A stretch of DNA of 64,000 nt from Schlesneria paludicola DSM 18645 (GCF_000255655.1 NZ_JH636436.1:780985-844984); one strand, 5' to 3'; shown: positions 1-10,368, counted from the first letter of the stretch. The notes: generated by a model from the sequence alone, not told the origin. Translations and numbers: made by a program.

Positions 1-736
1 CCTGCGTGAGAAACTCGTCGGTTTCTTCCAGGCCCAGGAATTTCACCATGCCATTGAATTCAAACGACCGTTCGTGTGGATGCAGAATCTGGAACAGCAC
101 GATTTCGTGTCGACTGTATTTCATTCCGTGCAGGGCCGTTTCCAATGCCCCGAGGTCGGTCAAGAAATCGCTGAAGATGATCACGATCTCACGCCGTCCC
201 ATCCGTGCCGTCAGGTCCATCAGACACTCGGCCATTTTTGTTTTCTCAACAGGCGAGATCTGATCGAGGTGATTTATCATCCGATACAGTTGAGTCAGCG
301 ATTTGCCGGGCGGAACAGAGTCTCGGACCTGATCATCAAACGTGGCGAGTGAAACCTTGTCATTGCGTCCAATAATCGAGTAACCCAATGTCATCGCCGC
401 ATGAGCGGCGTACAGCAGTTTCTGTTGCGATTCGTCGCCGTAGCGCATCGACGCACTGATGTCGAGCAATAGATGGCAGACAAAGTTCGTCTCCATCTCG
501 TACTGTTTGACCGAGAGTCGGTCGCGTTTGTAGTACAACCGCCAGTCAACGTGGCGAGGGTCGTCACCGGGAATGTAGTCACGATGCCCGGCAAACTCGA
601 CCGCAAAGCCGCTCAGTGGAGATTTGTGCGACCCCGCCAGATTGCCGACGACCAGCCCGTGTGGTTCGATCGGTCGGTCTGCGACGCGTTTGAGATACTC
701 TGGATTGAGATATCGCGAAAGAATGCTGGAAGACAT
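1..736 (-). CDS. DUF58 domain-containing protein (3' end cut by window edge)
   Basis: The reading frame begins at an ATG at 736, preceded by AAGGA seven bases upstream, and runs off the left edge of the window, so the C-terminus is missing. The visible 245 residues start MSSSILSRYLNPEYLKRVAD and contain the DUF58 signature around residues 50-75 (HREYIPGDDPRHVDWRLYYK), followed by a VWA-like stretch with DISASM. DUF58 proteins are cytoplasmic partners of MoxR AAA+ ATPases and are usually encoded next to them, as here: the moxR gene ends 91 bases upstream. The pair is thought to act as a chaperone-like module on VWA or membrane protein clients; the exact client is not known. It is the last visible gene of the leftward cluster starting near 14180. 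Family assignment is secure; the function is general. Confidence 0.9.
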   Translation of the reverse strand, partial: MSSSILSRYLNPEYLKRVADRPIEPHGLVVGNLAGSHKSPLSGFAVEFAGHRDYIPGDDPRHVDWRLYYKRDRLSVKQYEMETNFVCHLLLDISASMRYGDESQQKLLYAAHAAMTLGYSIIGRNDKVSLATFDDQVRDSVPPGKSLTQLYRMINHLDQISPVEKTKMAECLMDLTARMGRREIVIIFSDFLTDLGALETALHGMKYSRHEIVLFQILHPHERSFEFNGMVKFLGLEETDEFLTQ

Positions 737-827
737 CGGAGTCCTTTCGAATTGTCAAAGTCTTCCAATAGGGCACGAACCAAAGAACATCGCCGGACTG
801 CGAATTCCAACCCCTGGTCGTTGTCCT

Positions 828-1856
828 TCAGTTGGGGCGGACAAATGGTTTGTCGATCGGAATTTGCTCCATCAGCATCGCGATGATTTTTTCACTGGTG
901 ATCTCGGCCGCTTGAGCGGCATAGTTTGGTGCAATCCGATGGCGCAGGGCACCGGGTGTCACCGCTTGAACATCGCCGATCGTCGCGTGATATCGTCCAT
1001 GCAGGATCGCACGGGCTTTGGCACAGGTCACCAGTGTCAGCACACCGCGCGGGCCTGCTCCCCAGTTCACCCACTTGTTGACGAATTCGGGGGCTTCGGC
1101 CGTGCCGGGCCGCGAAGCGCGGACCAGCGCGTGAGCGTACCCTAAGACATGATCGCTGACTGGCACCCGCAGTACGAGTTGCTGAAACGAGAGGATTTCG
1201 TCCGCCGACAGGACGGCCTGGATTTGTCCCAATTTGCCCGAGGTGACTCGACGTGCCACTTCCCATTCATCCGCGGCAGAAGGGTAGCTCACGCGGATAT
1301 GCAGTAAAAATCGGTCGAGCTGTGCTTCAGGCAGGGGGTATGTGCCTTCTTGTTCCAAAGGGTTCTGCGTCGCAAGAACAAAAAACGGACTCGGAAGTGC
1401 ATGGATCGTGCCGCCGATTGAGACTTGGCGTTCCTGCATCGATTCGAGCATCGCGGCTTGGGTCTTCGGCGGGGTTCGATTGATCTCGTCCGCCAGAATC
1501 ATGTTGGCAAACAGCGGACCCGGCAGGAACCGGTACTCGCGATTGCGCGTTTCGAGATTCTCTTGGATGACATCCGTCCCCGTGACATCGCTCGGCATCA
1601 GATCGGGAGTGAACTGGATTCGTTTGAATGACAGGTGTAGTGCCTGTGCAAGCGAACTCACTAGCAGCGTCTTCGCCAGACCAGGGACGCCTTCCAGCAG
1701 GGCATGTCCGCGAGCGAGAATCGCGATGAGCACCTGTTCAATGACGTCTTGCTGGCCGACAATTGCCTTGCCAAGTTCATCACGCAACGACAGGTACATT
1801 TTCGCGCAGGTTGCGACCGCAGCCACATCGTCCACGGTCAGTTCATCAGTTGTCAT
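828..1856 (-). CDS. MoxR family AAA+ ATPase
   Basis: This is a 342-residue cytoplasmic ATPase. Walker A is GVPGLAKT (residues 56-63), Walker B is MILADEINR (about 119-127) and the sensor-1 region is LATQNP (about 161-166). The order and spacing are those of the MoxR family (AAA_3 domain plus the lid domain), and the length is normal. I place the start at ATG 1856 (MTTDELTVDD); the same frame also has a GTG at 1892 that would add 12 residues unlike the family's usual N-terminus. MoxR proteins work with DUF58 and VWA-domain partners in assembly or activation of other proteins, and all of these partners are encoded in the same leftward cluster. The giant helical protein gene ends 61 bases upstream. 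Nothing is missing from the catalytic motifs. Confidence 0.95.
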   Translation of the reverse strand: MTTDELTVDDVAAVATCAKMYLSLRDELGKAIVGQQDVIEQVLIAILARGHALLEGVPGLAKTLLVSSLAQALHLSFKRIQFTPDLMPSDVTGTDVIQENLETRNREYRFLPGPLFANMILADEINRTPPKTQAAMLESMQERQVSIGGTIHALPSPFFVLATQNPLEQEGTYPLPEAQLDRFLLHIRVSYPSAADEWEVARRVTSGKLGQIQAVLSADEILSFQQLVLRVPVSDHVLGYAHALVRASRPGTAEAPEFVNKWVNWGAGPRGVLTLVTCAKARAILHGRYHATIGDVQAVTPGALRHRIAPNYAAQAAEITSEKIIAMLMEQIPIDKPFVRPN

Positions 1857-1917
1857 ATTGTCGGGGCACCAAATCGATCGAAATCGGGTCACATCACAGA
1901 ATGCACATTCATCATAG

Positions 1918-4900
1918 TTAATCCACGCTCTGAAAGTACTTCTTCAGCCGTTCTTCATATGTGCGAGGTCCTTTTTGGCCGATGCCAGCACGCAGGGAAT
2001 TTCGAAGTTCTGGCGGCAGTTTGGCGAACCAGGCATCCTCCTTCAGTGCTTTGGTATTCACGTTCTCGTCCGTCTGTCTGGATTCCCCCGATGCTTGACC
2101 TTTGGCTTCTGTGCCTTCGGGTTGCTGATCAATCATTCCGTCTTTGACTTTCTGATTGACTCCGCTGGCGTTGTTTCCTTTTGCCAGCTTGGACGATCGC
2201 CCTGATTCGCTCAACTGAGATTCATTTTGTTCCGTGTCGTTGCTGTCCCCCGGAGGAGCTTTTGAATCCGCATCGGATTGTTGCGAAGGGGGAAGTTGCG
2301 CAGTGAGTGCTTGTCTTGCGGCATGGATCGCGTCAGCCCCTGCCATCATTTCTGCGGTCAGATCGGGTGACTGTGAGATGAAGCCCGTTCCGAGCCCATT
2401 GGGGTTTTTCCCCGCGGGTGCCCCGCGCGCGTTCGATCCTTCGCGTCGTTCGCTTCCTGTTTTTTCGCCTGCTTTGGAGCCATTTGCATCGGCCACTTGA
2501 GACGCCTCTGCGTCTTGTTGTTGTGGCGTCCCGAACGGATTATCGTTCTCCGCGGACGCCTCGCGCATCTCATCGGTATTCTCAGGCGAATTGATTCCCT
2601 GTTCCGTTCCGACGAATTTTGCCGCGAGTTCGAGTGCTTCGCGCAGAGGAGGATTGGCGATTTCGATCTGGCCTGATAGCTCCACCGCCGCTTGTCCTGT
2701 TGCACGTTGCGCATCGACAAATCGTCGTCGTGCCTCGTTGAGCTTATGAGCGGCGGCTCGCTGTGCCGTAGCGGACACTTCTTGTCGTGACGCCATCGCC
2801 ATTCGCTCCAGTTCCAGCGCCTGCTCGGTGATGGTCGTCGTTGCTGCTTGTTGCCGCTTAATCGAAGCCGAGACCGATTCTGCGATCGCCAAGTCATGTC
2901 GGACTTCTTGCTCGCGTGCTCCCAATTCTGCAACCGCCTGCTCCAGCCCCAGCGTCACGCGGCCAATTTCCGCGGCGATGTGCCGGGCAGAGAGATCCGA
3001 TTTCGTGTCTCGCCCGACCTTGGCGATCGCCTCTCGGATTGCGGCGCTTGCCGATGGCTCGACAACCTCGACGCGCTTCGCCACGTCGAGATTCTGGGCA
3101 GACTGCTGCGCCATCTGTTGTGATTGTGTGACCACCATCTGTTGAATCGTCTGATTGAGTACGTCTCGCGTCTGCACCAATTCTGTCAGAGCCTTCGCCT
3201 GTTCTTCGGCAGAGTGAAGGGTGTCGTTCGACAGCGCCGTAGTGGCATCTGCCATCGCCTGGAATGCGGCCGTTAGCTTTTCACTCGTTTCACCTGGGAT
3301 GGCCGTGAGTCTTTGCTGAGCGACGGTGACGACCTTCGTGACCTCGGCTTGAGCCTGCTTGTTGGGTGGATTGCGTAACTCGTCGCTCATCGCCTGTGCG
3401 ACATTCTGCTGCGCCAGCGACATCGCGGCCTTGAGCGTGGTTTGAATTCTCGCACGAGACTCTTTGGCCGCAGTGGCGTCTCTGGCCAGGGTCTGTTTTG
3501 CAGCGTTGGTTGCGGATTGCTCGACTTCGTCAATTGACGTGAGCAATTGTGTGACTCGTTCGTGTTCCTTGGTGGGCGCGGCTTTTAGCATCGCTCGGAC
3601 GGCCGCCGCTACGGCACGAGCCTTTTCGGCGACTTCCGCTTGGACGGTTGTTGCTTTCAGATCCGTGTTTTCAATGGAAGAATTCACGTCGAGTACGACA
3701 TCCGCAATTTCCTGAGTATTCAGGACCTCTTGGATGGCACTGGCCACACTCATTGCATCAGCCGCTCTGTGGTGTCCTTGAGCACGGAGTTGTTCCTGGA
3801 TCGCTCGATCAAGGTCGAGTCGAACTTGTTCCAGTTGGTTCGGCAGATCCTGAGTGGGCATCTGATCGACGGCAGTTTCAACCGCCGTCCGAAGCTCGGA
3901 GAGTCGTGCTGCTTGTTCGGTGGAAAGCAGCGTCAATTCGTCGGCGGTAAGCACAATCTGTTCACGAAGATCCTGTGCGGAGCTGGCAAGGTGTTGTGCG
4001 ATGGACGTCGCCGTCTCCAGCGATTTTTGAACCCCATCGGGCGATGTGATTGCCATTGTCAAAACGTCACCGCCGTTGAGCGTTCTCGCACGGCTTGCGT
4101 TATTGGCGACGCTTTTGGCCAGATCAGGTGTCATGCGCGCCAACGCCGTCGCAATTCGATCGGCCACCTCAGCGACGTGATTCTGTCGCGCAGAAAGTTC
4201 CTTAGCTCGTTCGATTCCTTCAACCATCGCCGTTCGGCCGCCATCCATCAGACCGACGGTGTCCTTCACGATCGATCGCTGTTCCGCAGCTGTACGCTCA
4301 AGAACCTCGGCAGAGCGAGTCAGTTCTCCAATTCGGATGGCGAGACTGATGCGACGGGCCTCGATCAATGTACGGTCGATCGTGGCTTTGGCTTGCTTTA
4401 CGGCGGACAGCGATTCGGTCCTCGTCGGATTGCCATCTGACGGTTCGATGTGGTCCGTCGGAGGTAACCCGCCCGAATCCGCGGCCTTCGAGCTGAGAGC
4501 GTCGGTGACCTCGGTGAGTGCCACGCGGACGAAGTCGGGCCAGGGATTCTGTTCGTCCTGGGGCTGGATCAATACTCTGAGCTCACGAACGATTCTTGCG
4601 AATTCGGATGATGATGCCTCGGTTCCCGAAACATCATTCTTTTCGATCGCATCTGCCAGTTCCTTTTGGACGTTCGTCAGGATCCGCACTGTTTGTGAAA
4701 GGTCGTCCGCCGACTGGTCGCGCGACAGATAAGGCGCATCGTCAGAGACCGCGCGTTCGAGTGCAGCGAGACTTCCCAGGACTCGTCCCTGGTCAGTGAT
4801 GGCCTGCGGAAGTTTGTTTTCGAGCAGATTGCTGGCGGCGTCGAAAACGGCGGCATCGGCTTGTTGCCGGTATGCATCGGCCTTCGCATGAGTGGCAACG

Positions 4901-5871
4901 TGCTCGTGCAGTCGCGAAATGCCGCCCTGAAGTTGAACCTGTTGTTCAACCAGCTCCGCGGGTGGGGCTTGCGGCGAAGTCAATAACTTTGTCTGATCGC
5001 GCAGTTGTTTCTGGCGTTCAATCAGCGCACGAACAATTTCACGTGCGGTTGCGTTCTCGGTATCGATAGTCCCTTGTGCCCGACCGATGAGTCTCAGCAG
5101 TTCTTTCAGGCCATTCACGACGAACGTCTGTGCTTCGTTCGCCGATTCCAATTGGATCGCCTGCAGCAAGCGGCTGGCACTGTCGACTTGCCTGTCCAAT
5201 TCAAGAACAGTCAGAATTCTCAATCCGTCAGCGGCAATGACAGCATTCGGCCCCCGCCGAGTTTTCATGTCATGCAGGGTCTCGATCAGATGCCGGTATA
5301 GTTCATGAATATCGCGCTGATCTTCGATTGCTTTGAGTGTCTGAGCACCCTGGTCGCTCGAGGTATCACGTCTGATCAATTGCGCGGTCGAGGATTGCAC
5401 CATGGCCTGCTGTTGAATCAGCTTTCGGACTTGATCCGCCAGATCAAAAATCTTCAAGCGCTGTAGCAACAATTGTCGCTCGACGGTCAATTGCCGTACG
5501 ACCTGTCGGATCTGAAGGCGGGCCTCCTTAAACGCTTCGTCGCGCTGTGCAGGCGGCAATTGTCGCGCCTTTCGTAGTGTGTCGACAATTCTCTGCATGT
5601 CGCTCGCGACCAAATTCTGCAGGTTCCGTCGCATCAGTTGCACGTCGCGATAGATCTCGTGCTCGGTCAGCCCGTTTTCTTCCAACTGTCTTAGTTGGAC
5701 ATGCAATACGCTGGCGAGCAGATCCGCGGTTTGGACTTGAGCGCGTTGCTGCTCGTCCAATGTACGGTCAATCGTTTCGCGATCGATGCGCTGTGCGAAG
5801 GCGGACACCCCGATCACGCTGACCGTCAGGCCCGCAATCCAATTCGTGATTCGTCCTCTCGTAAGTGACAC
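1918..5871 (-). CDS. Giant exported helical/coiled-coil protein of the MoxR-VWA cluster (unknown function)
   Basis: A 1317-residue protein that I cannot assign to a characterised family. It starts at a GTG at 5871 with GGAG seven bases upstream. Residues about 9-27 form a hydrophobic signal or anchor segment ending in FAQ, so most of the chain should be outside the cytoplasm. Residues 30-1150 are almost wholly predicted helical, rich in Ala, Gln, Glu, Leu, Arg and Thr, with long heptad-like stretches and very few aromatic residues. From about 1160 to 1275 it turns into a low-complexity polar linker (Gly, Asn, Ser, Gln). It ends with a compact segment containing WFAKLPPELRNSLRAG and a final YEERLKKYFQ. 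The gene lies between the DUF4175-like membrane protein gene and moxR and is surely part of that cluster. A structural scaffold or stalk is plausible, but this is inference. Confidence 0.85.
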   Translation of the reverse strand: MSLTRGRITNWIAGLTVSVIGVSAFAQRIDRETIDRTLDEQQRAQVQTADLLASVLHVQLRQLEENGLTEHEIYRDVQLMRRNLQNLVASDMQRIVDTLRKARQLPPAQRDEAFKEARLQIRQVVRQLTVERQLLLQRLKIFDLADQVRKLIQQQAMVQSSTAQLIRRDTSSDQGAQTLKAIEDQRDIHELYRHLIETLHDMKTRRGPNAVIAADGLRILTVLELDRQVDSASRLLQAIQLESANEAQTFVVNGLKELLRLIGRAQGTIDTENATAREIVRALIERQKQLRDQTKLLTSPQAPPAELVEQQVQLQGGISRLHEHVATHAKADAYRQQADAAVFDAASNLLENKLPQAITDQGRVLGSLAALERAVSDDAPYLSRDQSADDLSQTVRILTNVQKELADAIEKNDVSGTEASSSEFARIVRELRVLIQPQDEQNPWPDFVRVALTEVTDALSSKAADSGGLPPTDHIEPSDGNPTRTESLSAVKQAKATIDRTLIEARRISLAIRIGELTRSAEVLERTAAEQRSIVKDTVGLMDGGRTAMVEGIERAKELSARQNHVAEVADRIATALARMTPDLAKSVANNASRARTLNGGDVLTMAITSPDGVQKSLETATSIAQHLASSAQDLREQIVLTADELTLLSTEQAARLSELRTAVETAVDQMPTQDLPNQLEQVRLDLDRAIQEQLRAQGHHRAADAMSVASAIQEVLNTQEIADVVLDVNSSIENTDLKATTVQAEVAEKARAVAAAVRAMLKAAPTKEHERVTQLLTSIDEVEQSATNAAKQTLARDATAAKESRARIQTTLKAAMSLAQQNVAQAMSDELRNPPNKQAQAEVTKVVTVAQQRLTAIPGETSEKLTAAFQAMADATTALSNDTLHSAEEQAKALTELVQTRDVLNQTIQQMVVTQSQQMAQQSAQNLDVAKRVEVVEPSASAAIREAIAKVGRDTKSDLSARHIAAEIGRVTLGLEQAVAELGAREQEVRHDLAIAESVSASIKRQQAATTTITEQALELERMAMASRQEVSATAQRAAAHKLNEARRRFVDAQRATGQAAVELSGQIEIANPPLREALELAAKFVGTEQGINSPENTDEMREASAENDNPFGTPQQQDAEASQVADANGSKAGEKTGSERREGSNARGAPAGKNPNGLGTGFISQSPDLTAEMMAGADAIHAARQALTAQLPPSQQSDADSKAPPGDSNDTEQNESQLSESGRSSKLAKGNNASGVNQKVKDGMIDQQPEGTEAKGQASGESRQTDENVNTKALKEDAWFAKLPPELRNSLRAGIGQKGPRTYEERLKKYFQSVD

Positions 5872-6049
5872 CGTCCAACTCCGCGATCGGGTTCTGCTTT
5901 TTCAAGGGAAATCGTCGCACGGTGAGGTCGCCTTGCCAACGGCTGAACGGTCCGTTCGCGTGAAAAGTTCGGCAAATCGATTGAGCCGCAGCGTGTTGAC
6001 ATCAAGGAGACGGGCACTTTGCGGAGCCAGTCTTCTTGATGTCAACACC

Positions 6050-7741
6050 CTATTTCTTCTCGGTTCGAATCGATTGTTCACGTTTCAAGATCTCATCAAG
6101 TTGCCTCGCTGATTTCTTGTCGTCTTCGCTTGATTCAAGCAGCACCTCGGCCAGTTCAACGACGGAAAATGTGATGGATGGACTGTCCGTGCGTTGGCCA
6201 GGACGTTCGCCGCGCCAATCTTCGGCGTGCAGGACGACTTGGACGGTGTCTCCTTTTCGTAGCGAGTATCCCGACAGTGGAATCGGGAACCGACCTTGTC
6301 GTATCAGCATTGGTGAGTCTGAAGTTGTTGGTACCGGCTCGGTCACTTCGAACTTCGAACTGTCTTCGGTCTCGTGGGAAATTTCGATCGTTGCATGGAT
6401 CGCAGCAATCCCGAAGTCATCAGTGGCCACATAGTCTATTCTCGGTTCCGCGGTGGGCAACACCTTGCGAGTGACTGCGGATGCCGTCAGGCGGGGCGCT
6501 CGATCGGCAACCAACCGCAATTGTCCGAGGATGGGACGTTCCAGCGAGAGTCCGTCTTGATCGACGACCTGAATCTCATACTTGATCGATTCACGCAGAC
6601 AGTCAAATGGCGTGCCCGTTGGTAAGCTCCAGACGGTGGCGGTGGCCCCGGGCTCGACGGCCGACGCCAATTCATAGGTCGTATCCGCGACGAGCATTCG
6701 TGCCGACTGAAGTCGTTTGTTTGAGCACGTCAGTTCCAGTCGAGCCGCAGATCCTTCCAGAACCGAACGTTGCCGAGCCCCTCGGTCTGCCGATTCCTCG
6801 ATCGAGGAAGAGACCGCATACTTCGGCCGTTCGATGTTCCAATCGACGTCGACAAACGGAAGCGGCACCACATCGATTGCGATCTGTCTTGAAACCGCGT
6901 CACCCAGCGCGAATGTGACATCAGTCGACTCGACAAGTTGAGTCAGGTTTCCACGGAACTGAGTCGCCTGATTCGCGATTGGCTGGAGTTTCACGCGAGT
7001 GAGAACTTCGTGCTTGAGGTTTGATAGCGTGGCAAAACCATTGGTGGGGATCTCTCCCTGAGCGCTCAGTTCAACGGCAATGGTCTGTCCGAATGGCACG
7101 CGGATTCGAGGTGGGGGACTAATGGAATTGAACGAGACGGGGTGACCGTTCATTGTCACGGAGGCAATCTGAGTTCGCGTCGGATACTGGTCCGATCGCA
7201 GGCAGACTCGGTTCCAGAAGATCAATGCATCGGCGGGCCATGTAATGATGCCAGCGATCAGCATCGTCAACATGCCGACGAGGGCCAAGGCGTGCTGTGA
7301 CAGGCGATGCACGCCTTGGCCCTCGTCGAGAGTGAGCGAGCTGCCAAGCCTGGCGGCATCGTGCACGACTGCGGACGTCAGCTGTGCTGAACCCCATGTG
7401 ACCGCGTGTGGCGATTCGAACTGCAACGCTGCGATCAAGGAACTATCGAGTTGATGCTTGCGTTCTACGATCAAGGCGATCTCTTCGTCAGATTCACGGG
7501 GCGCAATGAATGGCAAGACCCGCTGTTTGATCAACAGGGATAGAATCCCCATGACACAAAGGTTCAAGCCGATCCGTGCTGCGATCGAAAAATTGAATAG
7601 TCGGTCGCAGGCGTACCAGGTCACAAGTCCCCCGCACAGGATCGTCAATCCCAGGCAGCCTGCGGTGGCAAATCGAATGGCCGCTCTTCGCTGCTGAAGC
7701 GATCGGATTCGAGTTCGGAGATCGGCGAGTTCTGTGGACAT
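6050..7741 (-). CDS. DUF4175-like membrane protein of the MoxR-VWA cluster
   Basis: A 563-residue membrane protein. Two hydrophobic segments lie at about residues 23-45 and 56-74 and a third at about 148-170. After these comes a long extracytoplasmic, mostly beta-rich region, and the chain ends in a charged tail (KREQSIRTEKK). The arrangement, including the cytoplasmic segment IALIVERKHQLDSSLIAALQ between the second and third membrane segments, resembles DUF4175-type proteins often encoded beside VWA and MoxR genes; I make this link by layout and short motifs only. The ATG at 7741 has no clear ribosome-binding site. The VWA protein gene ends 52 bases upstream, and the giant helical protein follows after 178 bases. 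The biochemical role is unknown. Confidence 0.8.
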   Translation of the reverse strand: MSTELADLRTRIRSLQQRRAAIRFATAGCLGLTILCGGLVTWYACDRLFNFSIAARIGLNLCVMGILSLLIKQRVLPFIAPRESDEEIALIVERKHQLDSSLIAALQFESPHAVTWGSAQLTSAVVHDAARLGSSLTLDEGQGVHRLSQHALALVGMLTMLIAGIITWPADALIFWNRVCLRSDQYPTRTQIASVTMNGHPVSFNSISPPPRIRVPFGQTIAVELSAQGEIPTNGFATLSNLKHEVLTRVKLQPIANQATQFRGNLTQLVESTDVTFALGDAVSRQIAIDVVPLPFVDVDWNIERPKYAVSSSIEESADRGARQRSVLEGSAARLELTCSNKRLQSARMLVADTTYELASAVEPGATATVWSLPTGTPFDCLRESIKYEIQVVDQDGLSLERPILGQLRLVADRAPRLTASAVTRKVLPTAEPRIDYVATDDFGIAAIHATIEISHETEDSSKFEVTEPVPTTSDSPMLIRQGRFPIPLSGYSLRKGDTVQVVLHAEDWRGERPGQRTDSPSITFSVVELAEVLLESSEDDKKSARQLDEILKREQSIRTEKK

Positions 7742-7793
7742 GAATAAGAAAACTTTGCGGCCTATTGGACTCGGATGATTTCATGCATCAACG

Positions 7794-10259
7794 TTAATTC
7801 AGATTCACTTGCTTCCTTAAGAACCACTCGACCGACAAGCAGCCGATGACGGTGCCAAACATCAGCCAGTTGTTCCAAAGGGGAATGATTTCCAGGCTCG
7901 TTTCCTTTCGCGGATCGGGGGTGAAATCGTGGATGAAGTGATTGACATTCAGTAAATCATACGATTTGCCGTTCGTCTCAGTTGCGATGCTGGATTGCAA
8001 CGATTCATTTCGAACGGCGCTGCGCCGTTCCAGAGAGACGTCGGTGACCTGGAATTCGAGCTCGGTCACCTCGTTCGAGCTCGGGTCGTTCACCTGCAGC
8101 CGGTATTCGCCGACCGTCGCCACTGGCAATCGAGTTTCGAATACACCGGGTTTGAGCTGCGGAATGCTCATGGTTTGCAGGCGGCCTGCATTTGCTGTCG
8201 TGGAGGGACGCATGAGTGTTGCGGTGAGTCGTCGTTCACGAAGTTGCTTCTCATCGAGTGGTTGAAACTCGCGATCATACGCCTCGACGGTGACAAGGAC
8301 TTGGTCATCTGGGTGATACGTCGTCTGGTCCGTCCTGACGACGAAACGTTTGTGGCGACCCAAAGCGTGACTTAGTCCCAAGCGGTGGATCAACTGGCCC
8401 CAAAACTGCCGATAGAATGTTTCACCGTGAAGTCGACGCAGCCGCCACATTTCATTGAATCCAATATAGACCACTTCGCCGCGGCCGTACTGCCGAATGG
8501 CAATCAGAGGTTGAGCGGTCTGGCCGTCGGCGCACTTGTCGGTCGGATGCTGCGCGAGCACACGAGTTCCACGTGCCTCAACGCGAAGGGCCGGCTGGTA
8601 CCAAGGGAGTTGCCCCAGGCTGTCCCAGCCATTCAGCGGTTTCTCGGGCGAGTTTCCAATTCGCATGAAGTCATACTGCAAGGCGGCCGACGTCAAGCTC
8701 AGTGTGAAGCCATTGCCATCGCGACGCTTGACATCGGCATCGATCACCACGGGCAACAGGTCCGCCAGTGGTGTACCGGCAAGTTGCCCAGGGCCAAACC
8801 GTGGACCCGCGATGACGACCAGGCCGCCGCCGAATTCACTGACAAACTCTTTGGTCATCTCGCAGAAACGATCGCTGAGCGCCGTGCGGGGCATGTCACC
8901 CAGGAAGATGACGTCATTCTCGAAAAATTCGCTTCGGGGTGGGGTCAGAGTGGAAAGAAAGAGTTCGTTGGTTTCACGCACGATCGGGTCGGCCGAACGG
9001 ATGAAGGTTCGAAAGCCCCGCCGTCCAATGAGTTTGTCGCGATGAAAGACTTCTTTGATGAACCGCCATTCCCATGTCGGTTCGGATTCGACGTACATCA
9101 GCCGTAAGAAGTCGTCGATCACAGTCACTTCACGCTCGGCCTGGTTGTTTTGTGTGATCACTTCACCTTCGATCGGATCAACCTCGGCCACAAGGATGAA
9201 TCGACCTGCGGAGTCTGGCGTGTACGAGAACTCGACCGTGGAACTGTTGCCGGTGAGCGTGGAGGTTGTTTCCCCAATCAATTGGGAATCTGCGCTCGTC
9301 GATCCAAAAGGGCGAATCGACAACCTCGTCTGCACGGGTGTCTCATCGGCGTCGTTCTTGTGGATGACGACATTGATTGTGGACGATTCTGCTTTCTTGA
9401 TTTTTGACGTCGCAATCAATTCGACGCTCAAATCGATCGCGCTCTGTGGCCCGACGCCGACCGTAAATACGGGGACTCCCAATTTCTTCGCAGCCGCCAA
9501 TGCCGCCGTTCCCGAATTCTGATTGAAGTCACTCAGTACGAGTACCGCAGACAAACTTTCGGTAGTGCGCTTTCGTGCCAGGTCTTCGAAGGCATCACCC
9601 AGTGCGGTCATGCGACCCGTGGTCGACCAATCACGCGCGATCGCACGACCCTCGGGCTGATCATGGGTGATCAGTTCCCGAACACCGTTTGATTCGGCGA
9701 AGGTGAAGAATTGCAGCCGGAACCGTTTCGAAAGCTGTTCAATCAGATTCTCTTTCTTGCGTGCGAGCAGGGCACGGGCGTAGTCAACCCGAGCGATCAA
9801 ATCATCCGTTTGCGATGGTTCGCCCACAGAGCGTTCAGGCTGCGAAGAACTTGCTGCGAGATACCCAGGCATGTCGACAGCCATCTCCAGGCGAGTTTGG
9901 TCGGCAGCAGGAAGCTGGTCGGGAATGGACATGCTGTCACTGCCATCGAGCAGAAACCACATCACGGGCTTATTCAGGCTGACGAAGCTCAGTTCGACAA
10001 TTGGATCGGCAAGTACCAGGAAGATCAGGCAGAGCGATACTGACCGCAGCACGGTCAGCGCGACATTCGTGGACGATGAAACGCGGCGTGGACGATCGAG
10101 GTAAAACCAGATTGTGGTTGCGACAAGTGCGAGGCCGCCCAGGACCACTAGGACGGGAAATGCATGTGCCCACGAAGCGGCGAACGACAAGCGGGCAGAG
10201 TCAATCTCTGACACGTTGTCGTGACCTAGCAGCCAGCCGATCGTCTTCGTCAAGTTCAT
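7794..10259 (-). CDS. VWA-domain membrane protein with glutamine-amidotransferase-like region
   Basis: An 821-residue membrane protein. Two transmembrane segments lie at about residues 33-53 and 69-87, and a final one near 800-815. Directly after the second comes a von Willebrand type A fold whose metal site (MIDAS) is visible as DGSDS at 105-109. The middle part (about 430-620, containing FLGDMPRTALSDRF and GGGLVVIAGPRFGPG) resembles the class I glutamine-amidotransferase-like fold found in many planctomycete and Bacteroidetes VWA proteins; the catalytic Cys of true amidotransferases is not evident. The last third looks like Ig-like beta domains. It sits between the BatA-type gene (110 bases upstream) and the DUF4175-like gene. 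Probable role: periplasmic ligand- or metal-binding component of the MoxR/DUF58 system. Confidence 0.88.
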   Translation of the reverse strand: MNLTKTIGWLLGHDNVSEIDSARLSFAASWAHAFPVLVVLGGLALVATTIWFYLDRPRRVSSSTNVALTVLRSVSLCLIFLVLADPIVELSFVSLNKPVMWFLLDGSDSMSIPDQLPAADQTRLEMAVDMPGYLAASSSQPERSVGEPSQTDDLIARVDYARALLARKKENLIEQLSKRFRLQFFTFAESNGVRELITHDQPEGRAIARDWSTTGRMTALGDAFEDLARKRTTESLSAVLVLSDFNQNSGTAALAAAKKLGVPVFTVGVGPQSAIDLSVELIATSKIKKAESSTINVVIHKNDADETPVQTRLSIRPFGSTSADSQLIGETTSTLTGNSSTVEFSYTPDSAGRFILVAEVDPIEGEVITQNNQAEREVTVIDDFLRLMYVESEPTWEWRFIKEVFHRDKLIGRRGFRTFIRSADPIVRETNELFLSTLTPPRSEFFENDVIFLGDMPRTALSDRFCEMTKEFVSEFGGGLVVIAGPRFGPGQLAGTPLADLLPVVIDADVKRRDGNGFTLSLTSAALQYDFMRIGNSPEKPLNGWDSLGQLPWYQPALRVEARGTRVLAQHPTDKCADGQTAQPLIAIRQYGRGEVVYIGFNEMWRLRRLHGETFYRQFWGQLIHRLGLSHALGRHKRFVVRTDQTTYHPDDQVLVTVEAYDREFQPLDEKQLRERRLTATLMRPSTTANAGRLQTMSIPQLKPGVFETRLPVATVGEYRLQVNDPSSNEVTELEFQVTDVSLERRSAVRNESLQSSIATETNGKSYDLLNVNHFIHDFTPDPRKETSLEIIPLWNNWLMFGTVIGCLSVEWFLRKQVNLN

Positions 10260-10368
10260 ACGTCGCGTGCAACCCTCTTGAGAATAAGCACACTCACCAA
10301 TCCCGAGTTCCAGGTGAGCCGAGATGCGTTAGCACTCGGATCTGTATTCTCGTTCATCGCCTTCCGTG

